Source: Caldilineales bacterium
GTDB lineage: Bacteria > Chloroflexota > Anaerolineae > Caldilineales > Caldilineaceae
Assembly: GCA_012271135.1 (NCBI GenBank)
Contig: JAAXGZ010000026.1
Span: 24,247 to 88,246, forward strand
DNA length: 64,000 bases
Direction: 5' to 3'
In this document: positions 35,769-45,400 of the stretch, piece after piece
Position numbering within the stretch: position 1 is the first letter of the stretch
How the letters are laid out: each line of letters opens with the position of its first letter
Notes under the pieces: generated by a model
The model's database searches: none
Seen by the model: the letters and a program-made list of their open reading frames with translations, nothing else
Told to the model about the DNA's origin: nothing
Position numbers and translations under genes: made by a program

Positions 35769-36854
35769 CTATGCAGGCCGGGAGTAGAAAGGCTTGGGGA
35801 CTACCAACGCGGACAGGCGCCGACCTCGAATTTCCACCGTAACTCGTTTCATTTCGGTTGTCGGGGCATCACACAGCGCCATGCCGATGAATTGATCAAG
35901 AGTCGGGCTCTTGTTTCCGGATGTGACCGTACCGATCCGCCGTTCCTGATCATAGACGGCGTAACCAGCGCGTGGCACGCCTTTGTCTTCCATCCGAAAG
36001 GCGCACAGCCTGCGCGTTGGTGGTTCGAGCCGAGCCTTGAGCAATGCATCCCGACCGATGAATCTGGGATTGCGGAAGGACACAGCCCATGCCAGATCCG
36101 CCTCCACCGGGTTGATGTCCTGGCTGATTTCATGTCCGTAGAGCGGCAGGCAGGCCTCCAGCCTGAGGGAATCCCGTGCCGCCAGTCCGCAGGGCAGCCA
36201 ACCTCGCGGGCGCCCCATTTCCAGCAGGTGTTGAAACAGGCTGCCTCCCGCAGTGCGAGGAAGGACCAGTTCAAACCCGTCTTCCCCGGTATAGCCGGTC
36301 CGGGTAATGAGAACCGATTTCGATTCCCAGGTTGCGGTCCGGGCCTTGAACCGGCGCAGGTTTCCCGCATCGATCCCTAGGACATGCGACACCAACCACA
36401 CGGCATCCGGGCCCTGAACCGCGAGCATCGAGGTTTGTTCCGTGACGTCAACGATGTCGATGTCTTGCCCGTTGGCCTGTCGCCGCAACCATTCCAGGTC
36501 CTTGCGCCGGTTGACGGCGTTGGCCACCAGCAGCCAGCCTGCCTCCTTCCTAACCGCGATCAGGTCGTCGATTACCGTCCCGTCGCTGTAGGTCATCAGA
36601 CTGTAGACGGCGTCGCCCGGTTTGCGCCGCGCCACACTGCGGGTCAGAACACGCAGTAGGAAATCTGCAACCCCGGCACCGCGCAATTCCAGCCGCGCCA
36701 TGTGGGAGACGTCAAACAACCCTCCCGCCTTGCGGACGGCCATGTGTTCCTTGGTAGGGCCCGCCGCATACTGCACGGGCATTGACCACCCGGAGAAGGC
36801 GACCATGCGGGCCTGCAAGGCAACGTGCAGGTCGTGGAGGCCTGTCTGCAACAT
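35769..36854 (-). CDS. gcvT: Aminomethyltransferase, T protein of the glycine cleavage system
   Basis: The 361-residue protein transfers the methylene group from aminomethylated GcvH to tetrahydrofolate and releases ammonia. Visible family blocks are MVAFSGWSMPVQY, GGLFDVSHMARLELRG, YSLMTYSDGTVIDDL, VQGPDA, TGYTGEDGFELVLP and GLAARDSLRLEACLPLYGHEI with NPVEADLAWAV. The start at ATG 36854 leaves 40 bases to the ftsH stop and fits the family N-terminus; the longer frame from 36956 would run into ftsH. It is cotranscribed with gcvH. Confidence 0.92.
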   Translation of the reverse strand: MLQTGLHDLHVALQARMVAFSGWSMPVQYAAGPTKEHMAVRKAGGLFDVSHMARLELRGAGVADFLLRVLTRSVARRKPGDAVYSLMTYSDGTVIDDLIAVRKEAGWLLVANAVNRRKDLEWLRRQANGQDIDIVDVTEQTSMLAVQGPDAVWLVSHVLGIDAGNLRRFKARTATWESKSVLITRTGYTGEDGFELVLPRTAGGSLFQHLLEMGRPRGWLPCGLAARDSLRLEACLPLYGHEISQDINPVEADLAWAVSFRNPRFIGRDALLKARLEPPTRRLCAFRMEDKGVPRAGYAVYDQERRIGTVTSGNKSPTLDQFIGMALCDAPTTEMKRVTVEIRGRRLSALVVPKPFYSRPA

Positions 36855-36894
36855 CGAAAGCCGGGAGGTGACAGCTGATTGCCTGAGGCCGGAC

Positions 36895-38751
36895 CTAGGT
36901 CGTGGCCTCCACCAAGTCGGGTTCCGGAAGTGCACCGCCACTGAAGATGATTTCAAACTCTTCCCTGTTGAGGGTTTCGTGGGTCAGCAGCGCCGCGGCG
37001 ACCGCGTCAAGCTGTTCCTTGTGCTTCTTCAGCAACTCGGCCACCCTGCCATGGGACTCTTGGACAATCGCGCGGATCCTTCCATCAATCGTCTCGCCGG
37101 TGGCTGCACTGTAGCTGCGCTGTTCGGCCATGTCCCTGCCGAGGAACACAAGCTCCTGCTGCTGACCATATTGAACTTGGCCCATGTCGTCTGTCATCGC
37201 ATACCGCGTCACCATTGCCCGAACCATGGCAGTCAGCTGCTGGATGTCGCCGGACGCTCCGTTGGTTATGCTGCCGAATTTGATTTCTTCGGCAACACGT
37301 CCCCCCAAACTCACGTCCAGTTGGCTGAGGAACCAGCTGCGGGGTACGAGAAACCGGTCGTTTTCAGGCACCATCATCGTGTACCCGCCGGCCATGCCCC
37401 GGGCCATGATGGTGATCAGGTGTACGGGATCGGCGTGTTCGCTGAGTCTGGCCACGAGCGCATGGCCCGCCTCGTGATAGGCAACAATCCGCTTCTCGTC
37501 ATCCGTGATGATCCGGCTGCGGCGCTGGGGGCCACCCAGGGCTACGCGCTCCAAGGCTTCCTGCAAATCGGCCATGGTAATGGCGTCGCGCCCGGCCCGG
37601 GCCGCCAAAATTGCACTCTCGTTCACCACGTTTTCGAGGTCGGCACCGACCAGACCCGGGCTTTGCCGTGCAATCGCGGCCAGATCAATGTCCGGGCTTA
37701 CGGGCTTGCCCCGGATGTGAACGTCAAGTATGGACTTGCGACCCTTGATATCGGGACGGTCCATGACCACGCGTCGGTCGAAGCGGCCCGGACGCAACAG
37801 GGCCGGGTCCAGAATATCGGGCCGATTGGTGGCCGCAATCATGATGACGCTGGTATCCGTATCGAATCCGTCCATCTCGACCAGGATCTGGTTGAGGGTC
37901 TGTTCCCGTTCGTCGTGGGAGCCTCCCAATCCCGTGCCGCGGTAGCGGCCAACGGCATCAATTTCGTCGATGAAGATGATGCAGGGGCTGGCCTTGCGGG
38001 CCTGTTCAAACAAGTCGCGGACTCGGCTTGCACCGACGCCGACAAACATCTCAACGAATTCGGAACCGGAAATGGTGAAGAACGGCACGTTGGCTTCGCC
38101 GGCGGCGGCCTTGGCCATCAGTGTCTTCCCGGTACCTGGAGGTCCCACGAGCAGGACCCCGGCCGGAATGCGAGCGCCCAGTTCAATGAACTTCTGCGGT
38201 TCCTGGAGAAACTCCACCACCTCCTGCAACTCCTCCTTGGCCTCGTCGTTGCCGGCCACGGCTTGGAAGTTAAAGGGGATGGTCTCGCCCATCACCATGC
38301 GCGCCTTGCTCTTGCCGAACATCATGGCCTGGGAGTTCGCGCCTTGACTTTGCCGCATGATGAGGAGAAATAGCCCGCCGATGAAGATGACCGGAAGCAG
38401 ATTGAAGACAAGCCCGAGCCACCGACCGGCGGAACTGGGCACGTCGGAGATGAACGTGACATCCTGCAGATCCGCAGGCGACACGCCGAGGATGTTCAGG
38501 GCTTCGGAAAGGGCTATCCCCGATTCCTTGCGGCTGATTCGCGACTGGCCTTCCAGACGGCTGACCACCTTGATCTGGTCACCCCTGATCACAACCTGTT
38601 CAATCGCGCCCTGGCTGATCTGGCTGGCCAGCGTGCTAATCGGTAGTTCGTCCGTGGTTCCGCGCATGCGGACGGACAAATTGAACAGCAGGGCAATGGC
38701 TGCCACTAGGATCAGGCTGTAAACAAGGTAGCGGCTACGTTTGGCACTCAA
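36895..38751 (-). CDS. ftsH: ATP-dependent zinc metalloprotease FtsH
   Basis: The membrane-anchored AAA+ protease has about 618 residues. It has an N-terminal helix ([18 protein letters not shown]), a short periplasmic loop, a second helix ([19 protein letters not shown]), Walker A GPPGTGKT, Walker [12 protein letters not shown], the arginine-finger region RPGRFDRRV, and the zinc motif HEAGH with the third ligand in GASGDIQQ. It degrades misfolded membrane proteins. The start is ambiguous: I favour TTG at 38751 behind GAGAAG, because the longer TTG at 38796 lies inside a TATAAT box. Confidence 0.93.
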   Translation of the reverse strand: MSAKRSRYLVYSLILVAAIALLFNLSVRMRGTTDELPISTLASQISQGAIEQVVIRGDQIKVVSRLEGQSRISRKESGIALSEALNILGVSPADLQDVTFISDVPSSAGRWLGLVFNLLPVIFIGGLFLLIMRQSQGANSQAMMFGKSKARMVMGETIPFNFQAVAGNDEAKEELQEVVEFLQEPQKFIELGARIPAGVLLVGPPGTGKTLMAKAAAGEANVPFFTISGSEFVEMFVGVGASRVRDLFEQARKASPCIIFIDEIDAVGRYRGTGLGGSHDEREQTLNQILVEMDGFDTDTSVIMIAATNRPDILDPALLRPGRFDRRVVMDRPDIKGRKSILDVHIRGKPVSPDIDLAAIARQSPGLVGADLENVVNESAILAARAGRDAITMADLQEALERVALGGPQRRSRIITDDEKRIVAYHEAGHALVARLSEHADPVHLITIMARGMAGGYTMMVPENDRFLVPRSWFLSQLDVSLGGRVAEEIKFGSITNGASGDIQQLTAMVRAMVTRYAMTDDMGQVQYGQQQELVFLGRDMAEQRSYSAATGETIDGRIRAIVQESHGRVAELLKKHKEQLDAVAAALLTHETLNREEFEIIFSGGALPEPDLVEATT

Positions 38752-38795
38752 ACTGCACTTCTCGTTCCGATGGGAGACGTTCCATGTGAATGTCA

Positions 38796-38801
38796 ATTAT
38801 A
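38796..38801 (-). promoter_or_regulatory. Candidate -10 element (TATAAT) for ftsH
   Basis: A perfect TATAAT is read on the minus strand 45 bases before the TTG chosen for ftsH, in the gap shared with the divergent adenosyltransferase gene. No good -35 was found. If functional, it excludes the longer ftsH start. Confidence 0.35.
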
Positions 38802-38872
38802 GTGGGTTGTTCAACGGCGGGAGGCCTTGGCCTGCCCCGAGAGCGGTTGCCAGAGGCGAATTGGTCCGACAG

Positions 38873-39439
38873 ATGCCCAGATTGACATCCATCTATACGA
38901 AATCAGGAGACAGCGGCCGGACGCAACTGAGCGACGGCACACGCGTGCCCAAGGACAGTCCCAGAACCGAGCTTCTGGGGGAACTGGACGAACTGAACGC
39001 GGCCTTGGGTGTGGCCGCGGCTTCGGGTCTGCCGACCGAATTGGTGCAACCGGTAAGTCGGGTCCAGAACGAACTCTTCAATTTGGGCGCAGAGCTCAGC
39101 TTCGGCCGACCGCCAGAACAACCATCGGTGGTGCCGTTGGTTCGGGACCAAGACGTGCTAAGGCTTGAGGAGGCGATAGATCGCAATGCGTCCCGGCTGG
39201 GGCCCCTACGGAACTTCATTCTCCCTGGCGGGTCGGCCGCCGGGGCCCACCTGCACTTGGCACGTACCGTCTGCCGCCGGACCGAACGCCGACTTGTGGC
39301 CCTCAGTGGCGAGAGTCCGGTACGAGAGACTTGCCTGTGCTACTTGAATCGACTTTCGGATGCCCTGTTCATGTGGGCGCGCTTGGCCAATCAGGCACAA
39401 CATCAACCTGAAATCCTTTGGGATCCCGCGAAATACTAG
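38873..39439 (+). CDS. Cob(I)yrinic acid a,c-diamide adenosyltransferase, PduO type
   Basis: The 188-residue protein has the PduO-type ATP:cob(I)alamin adenosyltransferase signature: IYTKSGDSGRTQLSDGTRV (ATP loop), a GELDELNAALG helix, LFNLGAELSFG, FILPGGSAAGAHLHLARTVCRRTERR and a C-terminal YLNRLSDALFMWARLAN. It makes adenosylcobalamin for B12-dependent isomerases. ATG at 38873 fits the family; an upstream open frame reaches 38741 without similarity. It is divergent from ftsH. No cobalamin riboswitch was recognised. Confidence 0.9.
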   Translation: MPRLTSIYTKSGDSGRTQLSDGTRVPKDSPRTELLGELDELNAALGVAAASGLPTELVQPVSRVQNELFNLGAELSFGRPPEQPSVVPLVRDQDVLRLEEAIDRNASRLGPLRNFILPGGSAAGAHLHLARTVCRRTERRLVALSGESPVRETCLCYLNRLSDALFMWARLANQAQHQPEILWDPAKY

Positions 39440-39462
39440 CCAACCGGTGAGCACATGGCCTG

Positions 39463-39480
39463 CCGGGCCCGCGGGCCCGG
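39463..39480. terminator. GC-rich palindrome between convergent genes
   Basis: An 18-bp perfect palindrome (CCGGGCCCGCGGGCCCGG) lies 23 bases after the adenosyltransferase stop, in the 143-bp gap to the convergent PhyH gene. A CACCAA/TTGGTG hairpin follows at about 39489-39506. There is no strong U-run, so termination of both transcripts is plausible but unproved. Confidence 0.4.
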
Positions 39481-39582
39481 ATCCAACACCAAAGGTTGTT
39501 GGTGCTGCCTTGCCCAATGTGCGATCAACGGCTGGAACGACCAACCACGAACCGGAGCCCATGCGGCAATCTACCGTGCCAG

Positions 39583-40446
39583 TCAGCAGGTTACATCCTT
39601 ACCCTCGGCACCGAATACCTGCAGCCGCCTTTCGTGAGCTTGCTTGCGGGCACTCTCCGGACAGTAGTGGAACTGAATTGCTCGCCGTCGCGAGTCCGAG
39701 CGGTTGGTCGGTGTGCCGTGGTGGAGAAGGCTGGCGAAGAACAGGACCCCGCCCGGTGGCAGCGGCACAGCCACCGGAGGATCCTGGCGGGCATCGGTAT
39801 CGCAGATCTGCCAGTCGCGCCGCTTGAAGTGGATGACCGGTCCCTTCCTGTGGGAACCGGGCACAATCACCATGCAGCCGTTGTCTTCGGTGGCTTCGTC
39901 CAAGGCGATCCAGACTCCCGCTACGCGTGTATCGAGGTCGTAGTTGAAGTACGCATGATCCTGATGCCACGGTTTTTCGCGGCCGATGCGCGGCGGCTTC
40001 AACAACGCCATGTCCTGGAAGAGAAGCGGTGTTTCGCCAATCAAGGACTTGACCATCCCAAGCAATTCGGGATCAAGGGCCAAGTCCATCAGGTTGGGAT
40101 GGAACTCCACGAAGCGCCAGAACTTGCGCACAAAGTCTTGCTTGCGCACTCCCGGCATTGCGGCCAAGTCATGGTTCCGGGCAATTTTTTCGTAGACCAC
40201 CCCCTTGAAATCGGGGTTCGCACCATCAAGCAGCGACATGAGCGCGTCCAAAGCCGTGTCCAACCGGGCCGGAGACAGCCACTGCTCGACCGCCAAATAT
40301 CCGTTCTCATTGAAAAACGCCACTTCGTCGGTGCCGACATCCGCCATCGTCGGAACATACTCGGCAAGACCGATGGTGTCGTACAGACCTTTGGGATAGG
40401 GTTCGCGTCCGCCGTCGTCGAATGTACCGACCGCTTGTATCTCCAT
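39583..40446 (-). CDS. Phytanoyl-CoA dioxygenase (PhyH) family protein (second)
   Basis: The 287-residue Fe(II)/2-oxoglutarate oxygenase-like protein contains FFNENGYLAVEQWLSP, the H-x-D metal site in KPWHQDHAYFNYD, WIALDEATEDNGCMVIVPGSHRKG, and the distal His/Arg region LHHGTPTNRSDSRRRAIQFHY, which supplies the third Fe ligand and 2-oxoglutarate arginine. It is a typical complete PhyH-family enzyme. ATG at 40446 has no obvious Shine-Dalgarno. The substrate is unknown. It is divergent from a trans-sulfuration enzyme and is not closely similar to the PhyH at 21.9 kb. Confidence 0.87.
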   Translation of the reverse strand: MEIQAVGTFDDGGREPYPKGLYDTIGLAEYVPTMADVGTDEVAFFNENGYLAVEQWLSPARLDTALDALMSLLDGANPDFKGVVYEKIARNHDLAAMPGVRKQDFVRKFWRFVEFHPNLMDLALDPELLGMVKSLIGETPLLFQDMALLKPPRIGREKPWHQDHAYFNYDLDTRVAGVWIALDEATEDNGCMVIVPGSHRKGPVIHFKRRDWQICDTDARQDPPVAVPLPPGGVLFFASLLHHGTPTNRSDSRRRAIQFHYCPESARKQAHERRLQVFGAEGKDVTC

Positions 40447-40757
40447 GAGGATTGGCAGCCCTTGGCTTTTCGTGGAGCGACACCCGTACGTTGCCGCGCA
40501 TTGATAATTATAGTTACCGCCACAAAACAGGGGAAAGCCGAACGTCGATTTCGACGGCCGTTGTACCGGCCGTTCGATCCCGGAGTTCGTCCCACACATT
40601 ACATCTGGCAGCAACGATGGTCGGTTCAGTTCACTCGAATTTTCAGGGCCGGTGGATGCCCTTCACGATCGTCGGCGCTACGGTAGACTTGGTGCGGCCA
40701 CCAAAAAGCCACCCGGTTGTAGCCATCCCTGAAACCAGACGCAGTTAGATCCGACCC
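40447..40757. other. Divergent intergenic region
   Basis: This 311-bp gap lies between the divergent PhyH and trans-sulfuration genes. No gene is supported. It holds a minus-strand TATAAT (40507-40512) and a short TTGGTG/CACCAA hairpin with CGGC loop (40689-40704). I checked for a SAM riboswitch before the trans-sulfuration gene and could not recognise one. Confidence 0.4.
40507..40512 (-). promoter_or_regulatory. Candidate -10 element (TATAAT) for the PhyH gene
   Basis: A perfect TATAAT on the minus strand lies about 61 bases before the PhyH ATG. The -35 region (17 bases upstream) is weak, so this rests on one hexamer and position. Confidence 0.33.
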
Positions 40758-41978
40758 ATGACCAACCAATGCTCCATCGGGCAAGGGCCAGGACCCTCGA
40801 CGCGCAGCGTGCATGGAGGCGAACCGCGCAGGCGATCGTCCCTCAGTGTCACGGAGCCGATCGTGACCGGAGTCATGTTTCCTTTCGCGTCCACAGCGGA
40901 AATGGCGGAGTTTGTGGAGGAACGGCACCGGGCAGGCAGCGAACGGCCCGACTACTCCCGAAACACGAACCCGACGCGTCGTGCGGCCGAATGCAAGCTG
41001 ACGGACTTGGAAGCGGCCGGCACGGACTTGGACATCGACACCATCCTGACATCCAGTGGCATGGCGGCCGTGAACGGGCTGCTGCTGTACGTGCTCAAGG
41101 CCGGCGACCACCTGGTCCTCAGCGACAGCCTGTATCGGGTCACCTGCCAGTTCGCCTGCGAACTGCTGACGCGGTTCGGCGTGGAGGTGTCGCTCGTTGA
41201 AACCGGCTGCCCGGATGCGCTGGAACTTGCGGTGCGCTCGGATACCGCCGCAATCCTAGTCGAGTCGCCGTCGAACCCCTTCAACTACTGCACCGATCTT
41301 GAACACTTGGCCCGGATTGGCAGGCGCTGTGGTGCGGTCACAATTGTGGACAGCACGTTCGCCACTCCGTACAACTGCAGACCGCTGGCACACGGCATCG
41401 ACTTCGTCGTCCACAGTGTGACAAAGTACCTGGCAGGCCACAACGACCTGATGGCCGGCTCCATCACCGGCGACCTTTGGGAAATCGCAGGTCTCCGCGG
41501 GGTTCAAACCCAGCTGGGGTGTGTGGTGGACAGCCACACGGCCTACAGCATAATCCGCGGCTTGAAGACGTTTGGCCTGCGCATGGCAAGACACAACGCC
41601 AACGCGCACGCCTTGGCGGAGATGCTGGAGTGCCATCCCAAAGTCGGCAGGGTCTGGTACGCAGGCCTCGAGTCGCACCCTCAACACTTGACCGCGGCCC
41701 GGTTTATGGAGGGATTTGGCGGCGTTGTGAGCTTCGATCTAGGGGACCACGAAACAGCGGCGGCCGTCAACGACCGGCTGCAGTTGGCCATGCTGGGCGG
41801 GAGTCTGGGAGCCACCGAGACGCTCGTGCACCAGCCGTGGCTGCTGTCCCACTTTGATCAAACGGCCACCGAACGGAAGGCCGTCGGCATCGGCAAGGGG
41901 CTGATCCGCGTTGCCTGCGGAATTGAGGACACGGACGATTTGCTGGCAGACTTCCGCCAGGCACTGGAGGCGGCCTAA
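40758..41978 (+). CDS. Cys/Met metabolism PLP-dependent enzyme (cystathionine gamma-synthase/lyase-like)
   Basis: The 406-residue fold-type I PLP enzyme has SRNTNPTRRAAECKLTDLE, SSGMAAVNGLLL, VESPSNPFNYCTDLEHLA, TIVDSTFATPYNCRPLAHGID and the Schiff-base lysine K223 in SVTKYLAGHNDLMAGSI. These fit cystathionine gamma-synthase, gamma-lyase or methionine gamma-lyase. The family does not settle the reaction without substrate-site comparison. Its stop overlaps the end of the convergent glutaredoxin-like gene by four bases. Sulfur amino-acid metabolism is the safe call. Confidence 0.88.
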   Translation: MTNQCSIGQGPGPSTRSVHGGEPRRRSSLSVTEPIVTGVMFPFASTAEMAEFVEERHRAGSERPDYSRNTNPTRRAAECKLTDLEAAGTDLDIDTILTSSGMAAVNGLLLYVLKAGDHLVLSDSLYRVTCQFACELLTRFGVEVSLVETGCPDALELAVRSDTAAILVESPSNPFNYCTDLEHLARIGRRCGAVTIVDSTFATPYNCRPLAHGIDFVVHSVTKYLAGHNDLMAGSITGDLWEIAGLRGVQTQLGCVVDSHTAYSIIRGLKTFGLRMARHNANAHALAEMLECHPKVGRVWYAGLESHPQHLTAARFMEGFGGVVSFDLGDHETAAAVNDRLQLAMLGGSLGATETLVHQPWLLSHFDQTATERKAVGIGKGLIRVACGIEDTDDLLADFRQALEAA

Positions 41979-42244
41979 CCGGCCAGATTGAGTTCCTCAA
42001 TGCGATTGCGCAGGACCACCACGCTGGGTTCGGTCAGGGTCGACCCGTCCGCGAACACAATGGTGGGAACGGAACGGCTGCCATTGTTGATCGACAGGAC
42101 GGTTTCCACCGCGTCGGGATCCCGCTCGATGTTGATGTCGGTATATTCCACCTTCATCGAATCGAGAACCTTCTTGGCCATGATGCAGTCCGGGCACCAG
42201 GTGGTGCTGTAGACAACAACCTGCGAATTGTTCTGGTCTGACAT
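41975..42244 (-). CDS. Glutaredoxin/mycoredoxin-like protein
   Basis: The 89-residue thioredoxin-fold protein has YSTTWCPDCIMAKKVLDSM with a CPDC redox pair, EYTDINIERDPDAV, and the cis-proline block SVPTIVFADGSTLTEPS. CPDC is common in mycoredoxin-like and NrdH-like proteins of GC-rich bacteria. It should reduce mixed disulfides in the cytosol. ATG at 42244 (MSDQNNS) was chosen over a start at 42298. It is divergent from the large FAD/Fe-S oxidoreductase with almost no spacer, so control may be shared. Confidence 0.88.
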   Translation of the reverse strand: MSDQNNSQVVVYSTTWCPDCIMAKKVLDSMKVEYTDINIERDPDAVETVLSINNGSRSVPTIVFADGSTLTEPSVVVLRNRIEELNLAG

Positions 42245-42258
42245 GCGCTGCCTGCCCC

Positions 42259-45200
42259 TTGTCGTCGGAACTCCCCGATAGAGCCCCCACATTACCAAAG
42301 GATCGGTCCGAACCAGTGCAGAACTTCCCTTCCAAGACCACTGTGATTGAACCCGAGCCGCAGGGCGAAGCGGAAAAGCTGGCGGACGCCGCCAACTCGA
42401 TGTCGGGTCAAATCGACGGAGACGTACGGTTTGATCAGTACAGCCGCATGCTGTACAGCACCGACGCGTCGGTCTATCAGATCATGCCCCTCGGAGTGGT
42501 GCTGCCCCGAACCGCGGACGATGTCCAGTGCGTTTTGGACCACGCCAACCGATACGGTTTCCCGGTGTTGCCCCGCGGCGGCGGATCCTCTCTGGCGGGT
42601 CAAGCCGTGGGAACGGCCGTGGTGCTGGACTTCAGCCGCTACATGCAGGATGTGATCGAGGTCAACGTCGAGGAGGAAACACTGCGGGTTCAGCCCGGAA
42701 TGAATCTTCAGAGCATGAATCTGAAGCTCAAGAAGAATGGGTTGATGATCGGTCCCGATCCGGCCAGCGCCAACCGTGCCACCATTGGCGGATGCGTGGG
42801 CAACAATTCCGCCGGCAGCCACAGCATCCTGTACGGGATGATGATCGACAACGTGACTGAGACGGACGTATACCTGTCAGACGGTTCGTTTACCCGCTTC
42901 CGTCCGCTGGACGCGGAAGAGACACGGCGCAAGGGCGAACTGGACAGTCTTGAGGGTCGGATTTATTCGGGATTGACCAACCTGGTGCTTGACCACCAAG
43001 AAGACATCCTCACCGACTGGCCGCGCCACTGGCGCCGAGCCAGCGGATACGCCCTCGACCGGTTGCTGCCGCCGCTGGTTGACGGTTCTCTAGCGCGCCA
43101 ACTGTACCTCGACTCGCCGCTGGTGCCTGCCGCGGTGCGAGACCGCACGGACCACCGGCTCAATTTGAGCAATCTGATGGTCGGCAGCGAAGGTACCCTG
43201 GGTGTCGTGACCGAGGTGCAAACCAAGCTGGTGCGCGTCCCTGCGCATACCGGACTGCTGGTGTTCCACTTCAACTCGGTGGTCGAGGCGTGCAGTGCCG
43301 TGGTGGATGTGCTGGCCATGGAACCCAGCGCCTCCGAGTTGCTGGATCGCCAACTCATGGACCTGGCCAGGGCCCAGCTGACCGGGGGCCGGAACCTGTT
43401 CTTCATCGAAGGCGACCCCGCGGCGGTCCTACTGACCGAGTTCTACGGCGAGGATGAACGGGAAGTGCGCCTCAAAGCCGACCGGTTGCGCGATCACATG
43501 CAGCGACGGGGGTGGAAAGGTGCCGTGACCGTGGTCGAAGACCCGGCGGCCCAGGCCAAGGTGTGGGATTTGCGCAAGAGCAGCCTCAACCTTCTGATGG
43601 GGCAGCGTGGTCAGCACAAGCCGTTCCCCGGCATCGAGGATGTGAGCGTGCCGGTGGAGCACCTGGCCGACTACATGGACGGCATCCTCGACTACTGTGC
43701 CGGATTGCCGGACGTACCTTCCACGGCCGTCTATGCGCATGCTTCGGCCGGTTGTCTCCACGTCAGGCCCCTTATCAATCTCCACACGGCCCGCGGAGCC
43801 GAAAACCTGAAGCTTGCCGGCGAGCACAGCCTGGAACTCGCCAGACGGTGCAACGGTGTCATGAGCGGCGAACACGGGGATGGCCTGGCCCGCAGCTACT
43901 ACAACCAGTCACTGTTCACCACGTCCCTGTACGGTGCCTTGCAGCAAGTCAAGCACCTGTTCGACCCGGACGGTCGTCTCAATCCGGGCAAGATCGTGGA
44001 TGCACAGACCCCGATCGAGAACCTGCGGTTCGGTGCCGACTACAAGGCCCAGGACTGGTCCACGGTTTTCGACTGGACCACGGACCACGGGTTCGACGGC
44101 AGCGTCGAAATGTGCAACGGGGCCGGTGTGTGCCGCAAGATCGATGTGGGAACCATGTGTCCCAGCTTCATGGCCACACGGGAGGAGAAACACTCCACGC
44201 GCGGTCGCGCGAACTCCCTGCGCAATGCCATGGCCGGCCGCATCCCCAGGGAAGAGCTGTGGACCAAGGACATGTACGAGGTCATGGACCTGTGCCTGGG
44301 GTGCAAGGCCTGCAAGACCGAATGTCCATCGTCGGTAGACATGGCCCGGATCAAGGTCGAATTCCTGCAGGCCTACAACGACCACAACGGGATGTCCCTG
44401 TTCACGCGCCTGATGGGCTTCATGCCCGGCGCGCTGCGCTTGTCGAGTTCGCAGGCGGGATGGTTGTTTCCCGCGTTGAACGCGATGGCGCGTTCGCCTC
44501 TGGGCCGATGGGGCATGCGCCGACTGGGCATGCACCCGGAACGCAGTTTCCCCTCCTTCCGCCAAGCCTCGCTGGAGTATGCTCCGAATGCGCAGAGCCT
44601 TGCGGGTTCCAAGGGTCGCGCGGCCACCCTCTGGGTAGATACGTGGTCGCGGTTCTTTCAGCCTGAAGTGGCAAAGGCCGCCGGCAGTGTGCTCGCCAAG
44701 CTGGGCTACGACGTGGAGTTCCTTTACGACACGGGTTGCTGCGGAAGGCCCTTGATTACAGGCGGCCAATTGCGCAAGGCACGCGCAGGAGCCGATCAAC
44801 TCTGTCGGGAATTGATGGAGCCAATTGGGCGCGGTCGAACCATCATCGGCCTGGAACCAAGCTGCATTCTGACGCTGCGGGACGAGTTTCCCGACTTGGC
44901 GACCGACAGGGGCTTGGCTACAACGGTGGCAAGCAACAGCCGAACGCTTGAGGAGTTTCTGACGGAGTCGGGGGTGGCGCCGCTGGACCTGGATGCCTCA
45001 TCAAACGACGTGTGGCTGCACAACCACTGTCACCAACGCGCCCTGGTGCCGGGAAACCCGACCGCCGACCTTCTCAACAGCCTAGGTTTCAACACGAGCG
45101 TGATTCCCAGCGGGTGTTGCGGTATGGCGGGGGAATTTGGGTACTTGGACCACCACTACGAAGTGAGCCAGGCAGTTGGCGAGGATCGGCTGTTTCCGGC

Positions 45201-45351
45201 GATACGGGAGATGCCAGCCGACGGCAGCCTGGTGGCCAGTGGATTCAGCTGCCGGGAGCAGATCAGCCACTTCACGGATCGCCGGGCTCTGCACCTGGCA
45301 GAGTTCCTTGACCAGAGGATTGGCTGCCGGGGCCAGACCCCACCGGATTGA
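42259..45351 (+). CDS. Fused FAD-linked oxidase/Fe-S oxidoreductase (D-lactate/glycolate-type dehydrogenase)
   Basis: The 1030-residue protein fuses an FAD-binding PCMH domain (GVVLPRTADDVQCVL, VLPRGGGSSLAGQAVG, GGCVGNNSAGSHSILYGMM) and an FAD-oxidase C-terminal domain to a ferredoxin module. Fe-S motifs are CNGAGVCRK...TMCPSFMATREEKHSTRGRAN and CLGCKACKTECP. Two CCG domains (DTGCCGRPLI, PSGCCGMAGEFGY) end it. Such GlcD-GlpC-like fusions oxidise D-lactate, 2-hydroxyglutarate or glycolate and feed electrons to the quinone pool. The TTG start is used; GTG at 42316 is possible. Confidence 0.9.
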   Translation: MSSELPDRAPTLPKDRSEPVQNFPSKTTVIEPEPQGEAEKLADAANSMSGQIDGDVRFDQYSRMLYSTDASVYQIMPLGVVLPRTADDVQCVLDHANRYGFPVLPRGGGSSLAGQAVGTAVVLDFSRYMQDVIEVNVEEETLRVQPGMNLQSMNLKLKKNGLMIGPDPASANRATIGGCVGNNSAGSHSILYGMMIDNVTETDVYLSDGSFTRFRPLDAEETRRKGELDSLEGRIYSGLTNLVLDHQEDILTDWPRHWRRASGYALDRLLPPLVDGSLARQLYLDSPLVPAAVRDRTDHRLNLSNLMVGSEGTLGVVTEVQTKLVRVPAHTGLLVFHFNSVVEACSAVVDVLAMEPSASELLDRQLMDLARAQLTGGRNLFFIEGDPAAVLLTEFYGEDEREVRLKADRLRDHMQRRGWKGAVTVVEDPAAQAKVWDLRKSSLNLLMGQRGQHKPFPGIEDVSVPVEHLADYMDGILDYCAGLPDVPSTAVYAHASAGCLHVRPLINLHTARGAENLKLAGEHSLELARRCNGVMSGEHGDGLARSYYNQSLFTTSLYGALQQVKHLFDPDGRLNPGKIVDAQTPIENLRFGADYKAQDWSTVFDWTTDHGFDGSVEMCNGAGVCRKIDVGTMCPSFMATREEKHSTRGRANSLRNAMAGRIPREELWTKDMYEVMDLCLGCKACKTECPSSVDMARIKVEFLQAYNDHNGMSLFTRLMGFMPGALRLSSSQAGWLFPALNAMARSPLGRWGMRRLGMHPERSFPSFRQASLEYAPNAQSLAGSKGRAATLWVDTWSRFFQPEVAKAAGSVLAKLGYDVEFLYDTGCCGRPLITGGQLRKARAGADQLCRELMEPIGRGRTIIGLEPSCILTLRDEFPDLATDRGLATTVASNSRTLEEFLTESGVAPLDLDASSNDVWLHNHCHQRALVPGNPTADLLNSLGFNTSVIPSGCCGMAGEFGYLDHHYEVSQAVGEDRLFPAIREMPADGSLVASGFSCREQISHFTDRRALHLAEFLDQRIGCRGQTPPD

Positions 45352-45400
45352 TCGGGCCGAGTCAGGGGACAACCGCCGATTTGCACGGAGGCCAACCGGC

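Noticed and set aside
40447..40757. SAM riboswitch before the trans-sulfuration gene
   Set aside because: No SAM-I or SAM-II core could be matched by eye; only a short hairpin is present.
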